Below, piece after piece: positions 40,562 to 50,375 of a stretch of DNA of 64,000 bases. Each line of letters begins with the position of its first letter. Position 1 is the stretch's first letter. The DNA is from Pseudaestuariivita atlantica (GTDB lineage: Bacteria; Pseudomonadota; Alphaproteobacteria; Rhodobacterales; Rhodobacteraceae). Location of the stretch: the NCBI RefSeq assembly GCF_001205715.1, contig NZ_AQQZ01000005.1, positions 234,983 to 298,982 of the forward strand, in the 5' to 3' direction. Position numbers and translations under genes: made by a program. The notes beneath the pieces were generated by a model. It was not told the origin of the DNA and searched no databases. It saw only the letters and a list, made by a program, of their open reading frames with translations.

Positions 40562-42040
40562 ATGACCGACCTGCCCCATTACCCGCTCTACATCGCCGGT
40601 GAATTCTGCGAAGGCAGTACCGGCGCGCGGATGGAAACCACCAATCCCGCCACGGGCGAGGCATGGGCCAGTTTTGCCTGCGCCGCACCCGGTGACGTCG
40701 AACGCGCCGTCGCCGCCGCCCGCGCGGCGCTTGAAGATCCGGCATGGCGCGACATGACGCAGACGGCGCGCGGGCGCATGCTGTCACGGCTGGCCGACCT
40801 GATCGCCGACAATGCCGATACGCTGGGGCGGCTGGAGACGACCGACAGCGGCAAGCTCCTGACCGAAACGGCGGCGCAAACGGGATACGTGGCGGATTAT
40901 TACCGCTATTACGCGGGCCTCGCCGACAAGATCGAAGGCGCGGTGCTGCCCATCGACAAGCCCGACATGCACGTCTTCACCAAACGGGTGCCCATCGGCG
41001 TGGTGGCCGCTGTCGTGCCGTGGAACGCCCAGATGTTCCTGACGGCGACCAAGCTGGGCCCGGCCCTCGCTGCCGGGTGCACCGTGGTGCTGAAGGCGTC
41101 CGAGCTTGCACCCGTGCCGATGCTGGAATTCGCCCGGCTGATCCACGAGGCGGGCTTTCCGCCCGGTGTCGTGTCGGTCATCACCGGCGACGCCGAGAAT
41201 TGCGCCATCCCGCTCACCCGCCACCCGGACGTGGACCGCATCGCGTTCACCGGCGGGCCGGATGCGGCGCGGCACGTCGTGCGCAATTCGGCCGACAATT
41301 TCGCCGTCACGACGCTCGAACTCGGCGGGAAAAGCCCGATCCTCGTCTTCGAGGATGCCGATATCGACAGCGCGGTGAACGGCCTGATCGCGGGCAATTT
41401 CGGCGCGTCGGGGCAGTCCTGCGTCGCCGGGTCCCGCGCGCTGGTGCAGCGTGGCATCGTGGACGAGGTCATCGCCCGCGTGACCGACCGCGCCCGCGAC
41501 ATCCGCATCGGTGACCCGCTGGCATCCGACACCCATGTCGGCCCCCTGTGCACCCGCGCGCAGATCGAACGGATCGTCGCGACGCTCGCCACCGCGCAGG
41601 ACCAGGGCGCCACGATCCATACCGGGGGTGCGCCCGTCGACCGGCCCGGCAACTACATGGCGCCGACGCTGGTGCAATGCACCTCGCCCGACACCGCCAC
41701 GCTCAAGACCGAGATGTTCGGCCCGGTCATGTCCATCCTGCCCTTCGACACCGAGGAAGACGCCATCGCGCTGGCCAATGACAGCCTGTACGGCCTCGGG
41801 TCAGGCGTGTTCACCCAGAACCTCGCCCGCGCGCACCGCGTGTCGAACCGCCTGCGCGCCGGGATCTGCTGGATCAACACCTACCGCGCGATCTCTCCCA
41901 TCGCGCCGTTCGGCGGGTTCGGGCAATCGGGCTACGGACGCGAGGCGGGGATGGAGGCGATCCACGACTACACCCGCACCCGAACGACATGGATCAACAC
42001 CTCGGACGCGCCGATGGCCAATCCCTTCGTGATGCGCTGA
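40562..42040 (+). CDS. NAD(P)-dependent aldehyde dehydrogenase
   Basis: A 492-residue ALDH. The cofactor and oxyanion Asn is in VVPWNAQMF, the general-base Glu in TLELGGKSPIL and the catalytic Cys in GASGQSCVAGSRALV. The C-terminal GGFGQSGYGREAG is also characteristic. The start is ATG 40562; a GTG 15 bp earlier is possible. It oxidises an aldehyde, presumably produced by the preceding monooxygenase and hydrolase. Length and motifs are complete. Confidence 0.92.
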   Translation: MTDLPHYPLYIAGEFCEGSTGARMETTNPATGEAWASFACAAPGDVERAVAAARAALEDPAWRDMTQTARGRMLSRLADLIADNADTLGRLETTDSGKLLTETAAQTGYVADYYRYYAGLADKIEGAVLPIDKPDMHVFTKRVPIGVVAAVVPWNAQMFLTATKLGPALAAGCTVVLKASELAPVPMLEFARLIHEAGFPPGVVSVITGDAENCAIPLTRHPDVDRIAFTGGPDAARHVVRNSADNFAVTTLELGGKSPILVFEDADIDSAVNGLIAGNFGASGQSCVAGSRALVQRGIVDEVIARVTDRARDIRIGDPLASDTHVGPLCTRAQIERIVATLATAQDQGATIHTGGAPVDRPGNYMAPTLVQCTSPDTATLKTEMFGPVMSILPFDTEEDAIALANDSLYGLGSGVFTQNLARAHRVSNRLRAGICWINTYRAISPIAPFGGFGQSGYGREAGMEAIHDYTRTRTTWINTSDAPMANPFVMR

Positions 42041-42103
42041 CTGGACGCGTGGCCGGTCCACCGGCATAGTCGCGGCGTTTTCGTATCATAAGGATTGCCG
42101 CGC

Positions 42104-42574
42104 ATGGTCCGCTTCCTCTTTCGAATTGTCACCCACGGTATCGCGCTCGCCATCGGTTTCGCGCTTGGCGTCTACCTTCTCCCGATCCTCACCGCTCCGC
42201 CCTCGCCCGACCGCGCGATGCTGCAGGAAATGGCGCAGGATGCCGAGTTCACGGCAGAGTTCACGCGCGACCTGAAGGGCAGCGATTTCCTGCATTGGGG
42301 CGAAGGCAAGATCAGCCTAGGCGCCGATCGCATCGTGCATGAAGGCAAGCTGGCGCCGGGACCGGATTACAAGCTGTACCTCGTGCCCGAATTCGTCGAG
42401 GACGAGGCGGAATTCGCCCCGCTCAAATCCGCATCCGTGATCGTCGGGGACGTGAAAACCTTCGACGGCCTGATCCTCGATGTGCCGGCGGGCATCGACA
42501 TCACCGCCTACACCACCGTCCTGATTTGGTGCGAGGCGTTCGGCGAATTCATCACCGCCGCCAAGTACCGCTAG
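42104..42574 (+). CDS. DM13-domain membrane-anchored protein
   Basis: A 156-residue protein. An N-terminal signal anchor (ITHG-type helix, GIALAIGFALGVYLLPIL) is followed by a DM13-like domain (SDFLHWGEGKISLG, LAPGPDYKLYLVPEFV, and the late VLIWCEAFGEFI with its Cys). DM13 domains are proposed to be redox-related, extracytoplasmic modules. The start is ATG 42104, nine bases after AAGGA. The stop (TAG) shares the palindrome CTAG with the stop of the convergent ROK gene. Confidence 0.78.
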   Translation: MVRFLFRIVTHGIALAIGFALGVYLLPILTAPPSPDRAMLQEMAQDAEFTAEFTRDLKGSDFLHWGEGKISLGADRIVHEGKLAPGPDYKLYLVPEFVEDEAEFAPLKSASVIVGDVKTFDGLILDVPAGIDITAYTTVLIWCEAFGEFITAAKYR

Positions 42575-43776
42575 CGCGCGGCGATCTGCGATCCGTCAAG
42601 GAAATGCGCGGCCATGATCGGCTGGTGCGCCGCGCCCAGCGTACCGGCCCGCGCACCCAGCGTGCCGCACAGGATGCTGGGCGGATGGATGCCGCGCGTA
42701 TCGAACTCGGTCAACGCCGCCTGCGTGTCTGACGCGATCCGCTGGGCCACGTCGCGCGGGTAGCTCCCGTCGATCACGATGTCCTGCAAGTCGAGGATCG
42801 AGCTGACGGTGACCGCCGCCTGCGCCAGCGCCAGCGCCGTTGCGCGGATCCATGGCTCGATCAGTTCGGCATGTTCGGCCCAAGCGGCCGCGTTCCCCCA
42901 CAGCGACACGCGCTTGCCGGTCTGTTCGGCAAGGTGACGCTCCAGCAGAAGGATCGAACCATACCGGTTGATCTGTCCCGCGCCCGCACCGCCCGCAGGC
43001 AAGCTGCCCAGTGCCGCCGCGTTGCCCGAGGCCCCTTCGAATAATTCCCCGTTCAGGACGATCCCGCCCCCCAGAAGCGGTCCGATATAGATGTAGGCGA
43101 AGTTGGGCTTGTGACGGCCGATCCCGGCGACCCGCTCCCCGTTGCACGCCATCGTCGCGTCGTTGCCCACCAGTACCGGCAGGTCGGTGAAGCGCGCGAA
43201 TGCCTCGTGGAACGAATGACCTTCCCACGCGGCCATCTCGCGGATCGGGGCACCCACAAGGTCCAGCCAGTTCCACAATTCGAACGGCGCACCGACACCG
43301 ATCCCGACGATCCGGTCACGCCGCGCCGCCGGTATCCTCTGCGACAACCGCCCGATCGCGCCCTCGACGAACTGGTCGACCTTCTCGGGCGTCGGGAAAT
43401 CGTATTCCGACCGTTCCGAGCCGCGAATCTGGCCCAGGAGGTCCAGCAGGATGATCTCCACCCCGCGCCGCCCGATCCGCAGACCGAACGCATAGGCCCC
43501 TTCCGCCGACAGGGCCACGGGCACAGACGGCTTGCCCACCTTGCCCTTCACCGGATCGCCGAACGCGATCAGACCATCCGCTTCGAGGGATCTGGTGATG
43601 ACCGACGCGGTTTGCGCCGAAAAGGCACATTCACGCGCGATCTGCGCGCCGGAAAGCGGCCCGGATTCACGCAACAGGGAGAGGATCAACCGCTCGTTAT
43701 GATTGCGCAGCATCGATCCGGGCACCTTGTCCCCACCCGCACGGGGCCTTTCAGCGCTGTGTGACATCATCGCCAT
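42571..43776 (-). CDS. ROK family transcriptional repressor (NagC/XylR type)
   Basis: A 401-residue repressor. The N-terminal winged helix is about residues 20-75 (NERLILSLLRESGPLSGAQI, SAQTASVITRSLEADGL). The ROK sugar-kinase-like domain follows, with VGIGVGAPFELW and YIYIGPLLGGGIVLNG. The Cys-rich zinc motif (CxCGxxGC) of ROK kinases is absent, as expected for a pure regulator or a divergent member. It is divergent from frcBCA, whose promoter contains an AT-rich inverted repeat resembling NagC/Mlc sites, so it probably represses sugar uptake until a sugar binds. Confidence 0.9.
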   Translation of the reverse strand: MAMMSHSAERPRAGGDKVPGSMLRNHNERLILSLLRESGPLSGAQIARECAFSAQTASVITRSLEADGLIAFGDPVKGKVGKPSVPVALSAEGAYAFGLRIGRRGVEIILLDLLGQIRGSERSEYDFPTPEKVDQFVEGAIGRLSQRIPAARRDRIVGIGVGAPFELWNWLDLVGAPIREMAAWEGHSFHEAFARFTDLPVLVGNDATMACNGERVAGIGRHKPNFAYIYIGPLLGGGIVLNGELFEGASGNAAALGSLPAGGAGAGQINRYGSILLLERHLAEQTGKRVSLWGNAAAWAEHAELIEPWIRATALALAQAAVTVSSILDLQDIVIDGSYPRDVAQRIASDTQAALTEFDTRGIHPPSILCGTLGARAGTLGAAHQPIMAAHFLDGSQIAAR

Positions 43777-43812
43777 CAGGGTCTCCTCACCAACCGACTA
43801 CACGCCAGTCAG

Positions 43813-43835
43813 ATAAATAAATCAACCTTATTTAT
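43813..43835. promoter_or_regulatory. ROK-type operator candidate upstream of frcB
   Basis: ATAAATAA-N7-TTATTTAT is a perfect 8-bp inverted repeat in the 136-bp region between the ROK gene and frcB, resembling NagC/Mlc operators. A weak promoter-like pair (TTGACG at 43839-43844, ATTACT at 43862-43867) follows directly, so a bound repressor would block frcB transcription. Confidence 0.55.
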
Positions 43836-43912
43836 TTATTGACGGGGCCGCTGCGAATCTGATTACTTGACGTCAGTCGCGGAGTGGTCCGCGAAATTTT
43901 GGGAGGAACATC

Positions 43913-44932
43913 ATGAAAAAATTGCTTGCTGCCACGTCCGTTTCGCTGATGGCGATGACAGGCGCGGCCTTGGCGGATGCCCACGCCACCAGCGCGTGCC
44001 TGATCACCAAGACCGACACCAACCCGTTCTTCGTGAAGATGCGTGAAGGCGCGCAAGCCAAGGCCGAAGAGCTGGGCATCACGCTCAACGCCTATGCCGG
44101 CCAGGTCGACGGCGACAACGAGGCGCAGGTCGCCGCGATCGAAACCTGCATCGCCAACGGCGCTTCGGGTATCCTTCTGACCGCGTCCGACACCGCCGCG
44201 ATCGTGCCTTCGGTTCAGGCCGCACGCGATGCGGGCCTGCTGGTCATCGCGCTCGACACGCCGCTTGAACCAATCGATGCGGCAGACGCGACCTTTGCCA
44301 CCGACAACTTCCTTGCCGGTGAACTGATCGGCAAATACGCCGCCGCCAAGATGGGCGATGCCGCAGCCAACGCCAAGATCGCGATGCTCGACCTCGCCAT
44401 CAGCCAGCCCACCGTGGGCGTGCTGCGCGACCAGGGCTTCCTGACCGGCTTCGGCATCGACATCAAGGATCCGGCCCGCTGGGGCGACGAAGACGACCCG
44501 CGGATCATCTGCAACGAAGTCACCGCCGGTAACGAGGAAGGCGGTCGCACCGCGATGGAGAACTGCCTCGCCGTCGATCCCGACATCAACGTGGTCTACA
44601 CGATCAACGAACCGTCGGCTGCCGGTGCCTACGAGGCGCTGACCGCGGCGGGTCGTCAGAACGACGTGCTGATCGTGTCGGTCGATGGCGGCTGCCCCGG
44701 CGTCGAAGACGTCGCTGACGGCGTGATCGGTGCCACCTCGCAGCAATACCCGCTGCTGATGGCGTCGCTGGGCGTCGAGGCGATCGCCCAATTCGCCAAG
44801 GACGGCACCCTGCCCGCAAATACCGAGGGCAAGAACTTCCTCGACACCGGCGTTGGCCTGATCGCCGCCGAGCCGGTAGACGGCGTTGAATCGCTGTCGG
44901 TCGACGAAGGCCTGGACCTCTGCTGGGGCTAA
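43913..44932 (+). CDS. frcB: Sugar ABC transporter substrate-binding protein (FrcB-like)
   Basis: A 339-residue periplasmic binding protein. The signal peptide [21 protein letters not shown] precedes a mature start [20 protein letters not shown], which I know from fructose-binding FrcB proteins of rhizobia. It belongs to the ribose/galactose-type fold (Peripla_BP_4). The ribosome-binding site GGGAGGAA is strong. A hairpin after the gene probably stabilises its mRNA so that it is made in excess over the membrane components, as is usual. Confidence 0.88.
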   Translation: MKKLLAATSVSLMAMTGAALADAHATSACLITKTDTNPFFVKMREGAQAKAEELGITLNAYAGQVDGDNEAQVAAIETCIANGASGILLTASDTAAIVPSVQAARDAGLLVIALDTPLEPIDAADATFATDNFLAGELIGKYAAAKMGDAAANAKIAMLDLAISQPTVGVLRDQGFLTGFGIDIKDPARWGDEDDPRIICNEVTAGNEEGGRTAMENCLAVDPDINVVYTINEPSAAGAYEALTAAGRQNDVLIVSVDGGCPGVEDVADGVIGATSQQYPLLMASLGVEAIAQFAKDGTLPANTEGKNFLDTGVGLIAAEPVDGVESLSVDEGLDLCWG

Positions 44933-44950
44933 GACCCACGGCCTGAATTC

Positions 44951-44978
44951 GGCAAGGGGCGGCACGCTGCCCCTTGCC
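44951..44978 (+). terminator. Intercistronic hairpin between frcB and frcC
   Basis: GGCAAGGGGC (44951-44960) and its perfect complement (44969-44978) enclose an 8-nt loop, 18 bp after frcB. With no U-tract, it is more likely a processing or stability element, or a partial terminator, than a full stop. Confidence 0.6.
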
Positions 44979-45032
44979 ACGACAAACGACCTTGCGCCAC
45001 GATAGCGCAGGTTTGCGTTTGAAAGGATTGCC

Positions 45033-46211
45033 ATGACATCCCAGGATTATGAAGGCGCAGCCACCGGTGCGTCCGCCGACGTCGCGCATTTCGAGGACGA
45101 GCAGAAAGGCCTGCTGGGCCATTTCCAGCACGCCCTGCACGTCACCCCCGCGCTGGTTCCGCTGATCGTGCTGCTGGTCGGCATCTCGATCTTCGGCCTG
45201 ATCCTTGGGGAGCGGTTCTTTTCGCCCGGCACCCTGACGCTGATCCTGCAACAGGTGCAGATCGTCGGCATACTCGCCGCGGCGCAGACGCTCATCATCC
45301 TGACCGCCGGGATCGATCTCAGCGTCGGGGCCATCGCGGTCTTCTGCACCGTGATCATGGGGCAGGTTACCTTCCGCTATTTCATTCCCGGCGCCGAGGG
45401 CATGTTCGATTGCCTCATCGGCGCGTCCGAACGCGACCTCGCCCGCGCGATCGAGGCCGGCACCGCGTCCGGGCACTGCAACCCGACGCTCGGCAGTATC
45501 CTGTCCTCGGTCGCCATCGTAATCGGCCTCGCCGTCGGCACCATCATTGGCGCGATCAGCGGCTGGCTGGTCGCGCGGGTCAAGCTGCCACCCTTCATCG
45601 TGACGCTGGGCATGTGGCAGATCGTGCTCGCCGCGAACTATCTCTACTCCCGCAACGAAACGATCCGGGGCCGCGACATCGCCGAGGCCGCGCCGCCGTT
45701 GCAGTTCCTCGGTACGACGTTTTCCATCGGCGGGGCGAATTTCACGCTGGGCGTGATCCTGATGCTCGTGCTGGTCGTCGTGCTGGCCTATTGCCTGCGG
45801 TCGACCGCTTGGGGGCGGCATGTCTATGCCGTGGGCGATGACCCCGAAGCGGCGGAACTGGCGGGCGTGAACGTGCGCCGCACGCTGATCTCGGTCTACA
45901 TGATCGCCGGTTTCATCTGCGCGCTGGCGGCATGGGCCATGATCGGGCGGTTCTCGTCCGTGTCGCCCTCGGCCTCGACCGGGGTCGTGGGCAACATCCA
46001 GGCGATCACCGCCGTGGTGATCGGGGGCATTTCGCTCTTTGGCGGGCGCGGCTCGATCGTCGGCGCGTTCTTCGGCGCGCTGATCGTCGGCACGTTCGAA
46101 CTTGGCCTGCGCATGGCAGGGGCCGACCCGCAATGGACCTTCATGCTGATCGGGGCGCTCATCATCGGGGCGGTCGCGGTCGACCAGTGGATCAGAAAGG
46201 TGGCCGCGTGA
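45033..46211 (+). CDS. frcC: Sugar ABC transporter permease (FrcC-like)
   Basis: A 392-residue permease of the ribose type (BPD_transp_2) with about nine or ten membrane helices. It has ILAAAQTLIILTAGIDLSVG, typical of the family, and the cytoplasmic coupling region AVGDDPEAAELAGVNVRRT. An extracytoplasmic loop of about 40 residues (about 115-155) between early helices is characteristic of FrcC. The stop overlaps the frcA start by one base. Confidence 0.9.
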   Translation: MTSQDYEGAATGASADVAHFEDEQKGLLGHFQHALHVTPALVPLIVLLVGISIFGLILGERFFSPGTLTLILQQVQIVGILAAAQTLIILTAGIDLSVGAIAVFCTVIMGQVTFRYFIPGAEGMFDCLIGASERDLARAIEAGTASGHCNPTLGSILSSVAIVIGLAVGTIIGAISGWLVARVKLPPFIVTLGMWQIVLAANYLYSRNETIRGRDIAEAAPPLQFLGTTFSIGGANFTLGVILMLVLVVVLAYCLRSTAWGRHVYAVGDDPEAAELAGVNVRRTLISVYMIAGFICALAAWAMIGRFSSVSPSASTGVVGNIQAITAVVIGGISLFGGRGSIVGAFFGALIVGTFELGLRMAGADPQWTFMLIGALIIGAVAVDQWIRKVAA

Positions 46212-46978
46212 TGGAACCGATCATCAGGGCAACGAACCTCGTCAAGCGGTACGGCAAAGTGACCGCGCTCGACCATTGCGATTTCGAGCTGATGCCGGGG
46301 GAGATCCTCGCCGTGATCGGCGACAACGGCGCGGGCAAGTCGACGCTGATCAAGGCGATCTCGGGCGCCGTGACACCGGACGAGGGCGAGGTGCAACTGG
46401 AAGGGCAGACGGTGCATTTCCGCTCTCCCATCGACGCGCGCGAGGCCGGGATCGAAACCGTCTACCAGACACTGGCGATGTCGCCCGCGCTGTCCATCGC
46501 CGACAACATGTTCATGGGCCGCGAGCTGCGCAAACCGGGCTGGCGCGGCAAGGTTCTGAAACAGCTCGACCGCCGCCGGATGGAGGAGTTTGCCCGCCAG
46601 AAACTGAACGACCTCGGCCTGATGACGATCCAGAACATCAACCAGGCGGTCGAAACGCTGTCAGGCGGCCAGCGGCAGGGCGTTGCGGTGGCGCGGGCGG
46701 CGGCGTTCGGGTCCAAGGTCATCATCCTCGACGAACCGACCGCCGCGCTGGGGGTGAAGGAAAGCCGCCGCGTGCTGGAACTGATCCTCGACGTGAAATC
46801 CCGTGGCATCCCGATCATCCTGATCAGCCACAATATGCCCCACGTGTTCGAGGTGGCCGACCGCATTCACGTGCACCGGCTGGGCAAGCGGCTTTGCGTG
46901 ATCGACCCGAAACAGCACTCGATGTCCGACGCGGTGGCCTTCATGACGGGCGCCAAGGAGCCACCGGTCGCGGCGTGA
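46211..46978 (+). CDS. frcA: Sugar ABC transporter ATP-binding protein (FrcA-like)
   Basis: A 255-residue single-domain ATPase. Walker A is GDNGAGKST (37-45), the signature LSGGQ is at 150-154, and Walker B with catalytic Glu is VIILDEPTAAL (about 170-180). Single-domain size matches FrcA rather than the double-domain ribose ATPase. The start is ATG 46211; a GTG one codon earlier is possible. It powers uptake with FrcC and FrcB. No sugar kinase gene is present in the cluster. Confidence 0.92.
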   Translation: MEPIIRATNLVKRYGKVTALDHCDFELMPGEILAVIGDNGAGKSTLIKAISGAVTPDEGEVQLEGQTVHFRSPIDAREAGIETVYQTLAMSPALSIADNMFMGRELRKPGWRGKVLKQLDRRRMEEFARQKLNDLGLMTIQNINQAVETLSGGQRQGVAVARAAAFGSKVIILDEPTAALGVKESRRVLELILDVKSRGIPIILISHNMPHVFEVADRIHVHRLGKRLCVIDPKQHSMSDAVAFMTGAKEPPVAA

Positions 46979-46995
46979 TCCCGTGCCGGATCACG
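46974..46995. terminator. Bidirectional hairpin between convergent frcA and 514-aa gene
   Basis: CGTGATCC (46974-46981) and GGATCACG (46988-46995) pair perfectly around 6 nt and overlap both convergent stop codons. No strong U-tract on either strand. Confidence 0.5.
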
Positions 46996-48535
46996 GCCGG
47001 GGCATCACGCTGCGGAAATAGTCCGACAGCAGCATGAACTCGTCCGCCGGGATCGCGCCCTGCAGCGCGGCCATGTCCGGTTCAGCTTGGGACATCGGCG
47101 TATCGACAACCGGCATCTGCTCCTGCAACTCGGCAAGGATGTCGGAGACCAACGCGTCCTGGTAGGATCCGTCCTCCGAGGCCGGGGAGCCGATATCCGC
47201 CTCCCCGCTCGACTGGATCAGCAAAAGCGCGGTGCGCGCGTCAAGCCCGATTTCCGTCATAAGGTATTCCAGCCGATCCGCCGTCTGGCGGGCAACCGTG
47301 GCGGGATCGGCATGGGCCGACCCTTCCATGGTGTTCGGCGCCGCTCGCGGGGCCGAGGCCGAGGGTAAAAGGGCCTGATCCTGTCCAAGCAGCCCCGGCG
47401 CGCGTCCCGTGCCACCGTCAAGACGCGGCCACCTGTCACCCGCCGACGCATCAAGGGGCGGAGCCTGCGCCGGGGATCGCGGTTGCATCATGCCCTGATC
47501 CTGCAGGCCGCCACCGCCCTGCATCGCGCGCAACCTCTGCAATTCATGCATGAGCATCTGGTTGGACCGTTCAAGCTCGAGAAGCCGGGTATCGCCGGAC
47601 GACGCGGCGGGGACGACGGGACCCTGCGCCCACCGTGATCCGCCGGTATCGACCGGCGCCTGGTTCGCCTGCTGGTCCAGCAGCATCTTGCGCAGCATGT
47701 TCAATTCGCCGCGCACTTCGGCCACCTCCCTGCTTGGCAAGGCAGGTTGCGGTGCCGCTTGCGGCGTTGCCAGCGGATCGAACAACTGCGCTTCCGCGAC
47801 GCCCGCGGCGGACGGCACTGACGTGACCGGCGACAGCGCCTGCACCTCTGTCTGCAGGGGCTGGGCAACAAGGCGGCGCGCCCCCGGCACCGGCCAGTTG
47901 CGCGGCAAAACCGCGTAATCCTGCCGGGCCGCGATCCAGCGCAGGTAGGCCGCGACCGCTTCGAACCCGTTCAGGGAAATCCGTGCCGCTACCTGCTCGC
48001 CACGGCGTACGACCAGCGCGCCACCGGTTCCCATCAGCGCCTCCAGCCGCGAATCCAAAGGTTGCAGGATGCGGTCCGGCACCTCGACCTCGCTCACACC
48101 TTCGGACAGGAAATACCGGTCACCGGCAACCCGCGTCTGCAGGCCGATCTGCACCTGCCCCGCGCCCGTCAGCGCGACCGACAATTCACCCTTTCGGCCC
48201 ATGCAGGACAGGGTCCGCGGGCGGCAGATGACCTCGAACACGTCGGTGTCGAGCCGGGGCGTGGTGGCAAACCGGGCATAGCCATCCGGGTCGAACCGGA
48301 AATAGATCCCGTTCACCTGCCCTTCCTGGAAGGTCGACCACCCGAAGGCCCCGCGCAATTCCTGCCGGGCCTCCCGCGCGCCGGCGGCGAACGGGATGGA
48401 CGTGTCGAGGATAGCGTTTTCCGATTCGAACCCCTGTGCGGGGACCGAAGCGGTTTGAACGGGCTGCGACTGCGCGAGCGCCGGGCTGGCCGCCGCCACG
48501 AAAAGCGCGCTGAGGACTGCGAGTGTGGTTTTCAT
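46991..48535 (-). CDS. Exported protein of unknown function, envelope locus
   Basis: A 514-residue protein. The signal peptide MKTTLAVLSALFVAAASPALA is followed by a beta-rich domain (about 50-235) with two cysteines (VICRPRTLSCMG) that may form a disulfide. A Pro/Gln/Ala-rich middle contains a coiled segment (LLELERSNQMLMHELQRLRA), and an acidic C-terminus follows. I do not recognise a family. Its ATG overlaps the stop of the upstream DUF3131 gene by one base, so the two form an operon and probably act together outside the inner membrane. Confidence 0.65.
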   Translation of the reverse strand: MKTTLAVLSALFVAAASPALAQSQPVQTASVPAQGFESENAILDTSIPFAAGAREARQELRGAFGWSTFQEGQVNGIYFRFDPDGYARFATTPRLDTDVFEVICRPRTLSCMGRKGELSVALTGAGQVQIGLQTRVAGDRYFLSEGVSEVEVPDRILQPLDSRLEALMGTGGALVVRRGEQVAARISLNGFEAVAAYLRWIAARQDYAVLPRNWPVPGARRLVAQPLQTEVQALSPVTSVPSAAGVAEAQLFDPLATPQAAPQPALPSREVAEVRGELNMLRKMLLDQQANQAPVDTGGSRWAQGPVVPAASSGDTRLLELERSNQMLMHELQRLRAMQGGGGLQDQGMMQPRSPAQAPPLDASAGDRWPRLDGGTGRAPGLLGQDQALLPSASAPRAAPNTMEGSAHADPATVARQTADRLEYLMTEIGLDARTALLLIQSSGEADIGSPASEDGSYQDALVSDILAELQEQMPVVDTPMSQAEPDMAALQGAIPADEFMLLSDYFRSVMPRP

Positions 48536-50223
48536 CAGTAACTGGCCTCTATCTGAACGGAGTGGCGCAATGCGGGCAGCCAGTCCTTTTCCTGCGGCGG
48601 ATCGGGGTAATGGCGGCGTTCTCGCGTGTCCTGCTCGCGGAACGCGGTGTACCAGACCTCGGTATTGCCTGTGTACGGGGTCAGGATCGTGCCCTGCACC
48701 TTGTGCAGAAGCGACGTCATGATGATCCCGTTATTGTTGGCGGTGAAAATCTCCACCCGGCCCTGTCCACGCTCGTACAACCCTTCGTACATGCCGTTCT
48801 CGGGGTCGTAGAGCTCGATGATCGCCTCGTAGAGCACGTCGGTGTATTCGGTATCCCACAGCGCCCACAGGCCCAGCGCCGCCTTCGCCGCGACCGCGGC
48901 ATGGTCCGGCACGTAGTCGCCGCGCGGCGTGACCGTGTTCCACGGGTAGCCGTCCGAGAAGATCGTGTCGTAGGTAAAGTAGGGCGGGCCCTTCACGTTG
49001 TGTTCCGACCGCGCGGTCATGAACCCGGTCTGACGCCAGCGATTCTCCTGCACCTGGTAGATGCGGTCGGCGAACTCTGCGCGCCACCCGTCCGAATGAA
49101 GCCATTCCGGCGACGAATCGTCGTGCGGCAGGTCGAACCCCAGCTCCAGCCCGTCCTGCAGGTAGGATTCCGTCACCACGTAGTTCTGCGAATGGAAGAT
49201 CCGCGGATCGCGCCCGTCATAGGGAATCGCGACACCAAAGATCGACGCCGTCAGGAACGGTTCGGCCCGGTGCGCAAGGCGCGGCTTGAACCCCCAGAGC
49301 GCGAAACCCTTGGCCGCGTATTCCTCGTATCCCAGCCGCCCTTCCTGCGCATAGACCGTGTCACCGGTTTCCTTGTCGACGTAGGAGCCCCACATCAGCC
49401 CTTCCTCGTCGATGACATTGGAGAAATCCCATTTCAGCAGCACCGAATCGACGGTGTTGCCAAGATGCGGGTAGCGGTTCTTGATGATCCGCATCCAGAC
49501 AAGGAACCGCCCGATATCGAGGGCCGAGAACCCGATCTCGCCCGGCTTGTTGGTATAGTCGACCTTCGCGCCCGTCTTGGTGTGATACACCTTGTTCGGA
49601 AGCTCCCCGCGGAACAGGTCGAGTTCGCGAATCGTCGTCAGAAGCTGCGTGATCCGCTTGTCGAGTTCGGGCTTTTCGATGATGCACAGCTCGTAGGCCG
49701 CGACCGTTGCCGCCATGTAGGACGCGGTGTCCCACATCGTCGTCGATGGGTAGTTGCCGACCGAATTCGCAAGCCCCGTCGTTTCCTGCGTGAAATTCTG
49801 GAAATACCGCCACGCGACCCGCGCCGCGCGCATTTCGCGTTCGTTGAGGAAACCGCGGCGCGGCTTGAACTTCCGCACGTATCCGCTGCGCACGGTGTAG
49901 CCCGGTTCACGCGGCGGGGTTAGGTCGATCTGGTCGAAATAGTCATCGGGCATCTCGCACATGCGCGGGGGTTTGACGCGCTGCGGCTCCCCCAGCACGA
50001 CGCTGGTAGTCTGCGTCGCGATATTGCCGCGCATCAGCGCCGGGATTTCATCCAGCGAACCGCCGGCGATGATCGGCACGATCTCTTCTTCCTGTGCGAG
50101 GAATATGGCACGGGCCGCCTGACCCACGGCATAGGCAGCGCCGGCCAGAGACGTCGTCACGACCGCGAAGATCGCAAGCGCCAGGGGTGCCGATTTCCGT
50201 GTCGTCCTGCGATTTCGGTTCAT
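48535..50223 (-). CDS. DUF3131-type envelope protein
   Basis: A 562-residue protein with an N-terminal basic region and a membrane/signal helix (APLALAIFAVVTTSLAGAAY). The rest is an alpha-rich, barrel-like domain with many aromatic residues. I read it as DUF3131 from blocks such as SVGNYPSTTMWDTASYMAAT, FSALDIGRFLVWMRII and WDFSNVIDEEGLMWGSY. DUF3131 proteins occur beside exopolysaccharide genes and resemble glycoside hydrolases or lyases in fold. No catalytic activity can be assigned. Divergent from the ATPase/HlyD/RTX operon across 152 bp. Confidence 0.72.
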   Translation of the reverse strand: MNRNRRTTRKSAPLALAIFAVVTTSLAGAAYAVGQAARAIFLAQEEEIVPIIAGGSLDEIPALMRGNIATQTTSVVLGEPQRVKPPRMCEMPDDYFDQIDLTPPREPGYTVRSGYVRKFKPRRGFLNEREMRAARVAWRYFQNFTQETTGLANSVGNYPSTTMWDTASYMAATVAAYELCIIEKPELDKRITQLLTTIRELDLFRGELPNKVYHTKTGAKVDYTNKPGEIGFSALDIGRFLVWMRIIKNRYPHLGNTVDSVLLKWDFSNVIDEEGLMWGSYVDKETGDTVYAQEGRLGYEEYAAKGFALWGFKPRLAHRAEPFLTASIFGVAIPYDGRDPRIFHSQNYVVTESYLQDGLELGFDLPHDDSSPEWLHSDGWRAEFADRIYQVQENRWRQTGFMTARSEHNVKGPPYFTYDTIFSDGYPWNTVTPRGDYVPDHAAVAAKAALGLWALWDTEYTDVLYEAIIELYDPENGMYEGLYERGQGRVEIFTANNNGIIMTSLLHKVQGTILTPYTGNTEVWYTAFREQDTRERRHYPDPPQEKDWLPALRHSVQIEASY

Positions 50224-50375
50224 GCCTGCATCGTCCCAGTCTTCCCGTTCCCTCCCGTTCTTGGCAGCACGCAGTTAAAATTTCGAAAAGTACGCTCGAG
50301 GCCGTCAAGCCGGGCGGACATTCTTTGTTAATCACAGGCCCGTATGCAGGTGGCACTCAAGCGGGGGCCTAGACG

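Noticed and set aside
42571..42574. Shared CTAG of two convergent stop codons as a functional site
   Set aside because: The DM13 and ROK genes simply end on the same 4-bp palindrome; nothing else suggests a regulatory role.
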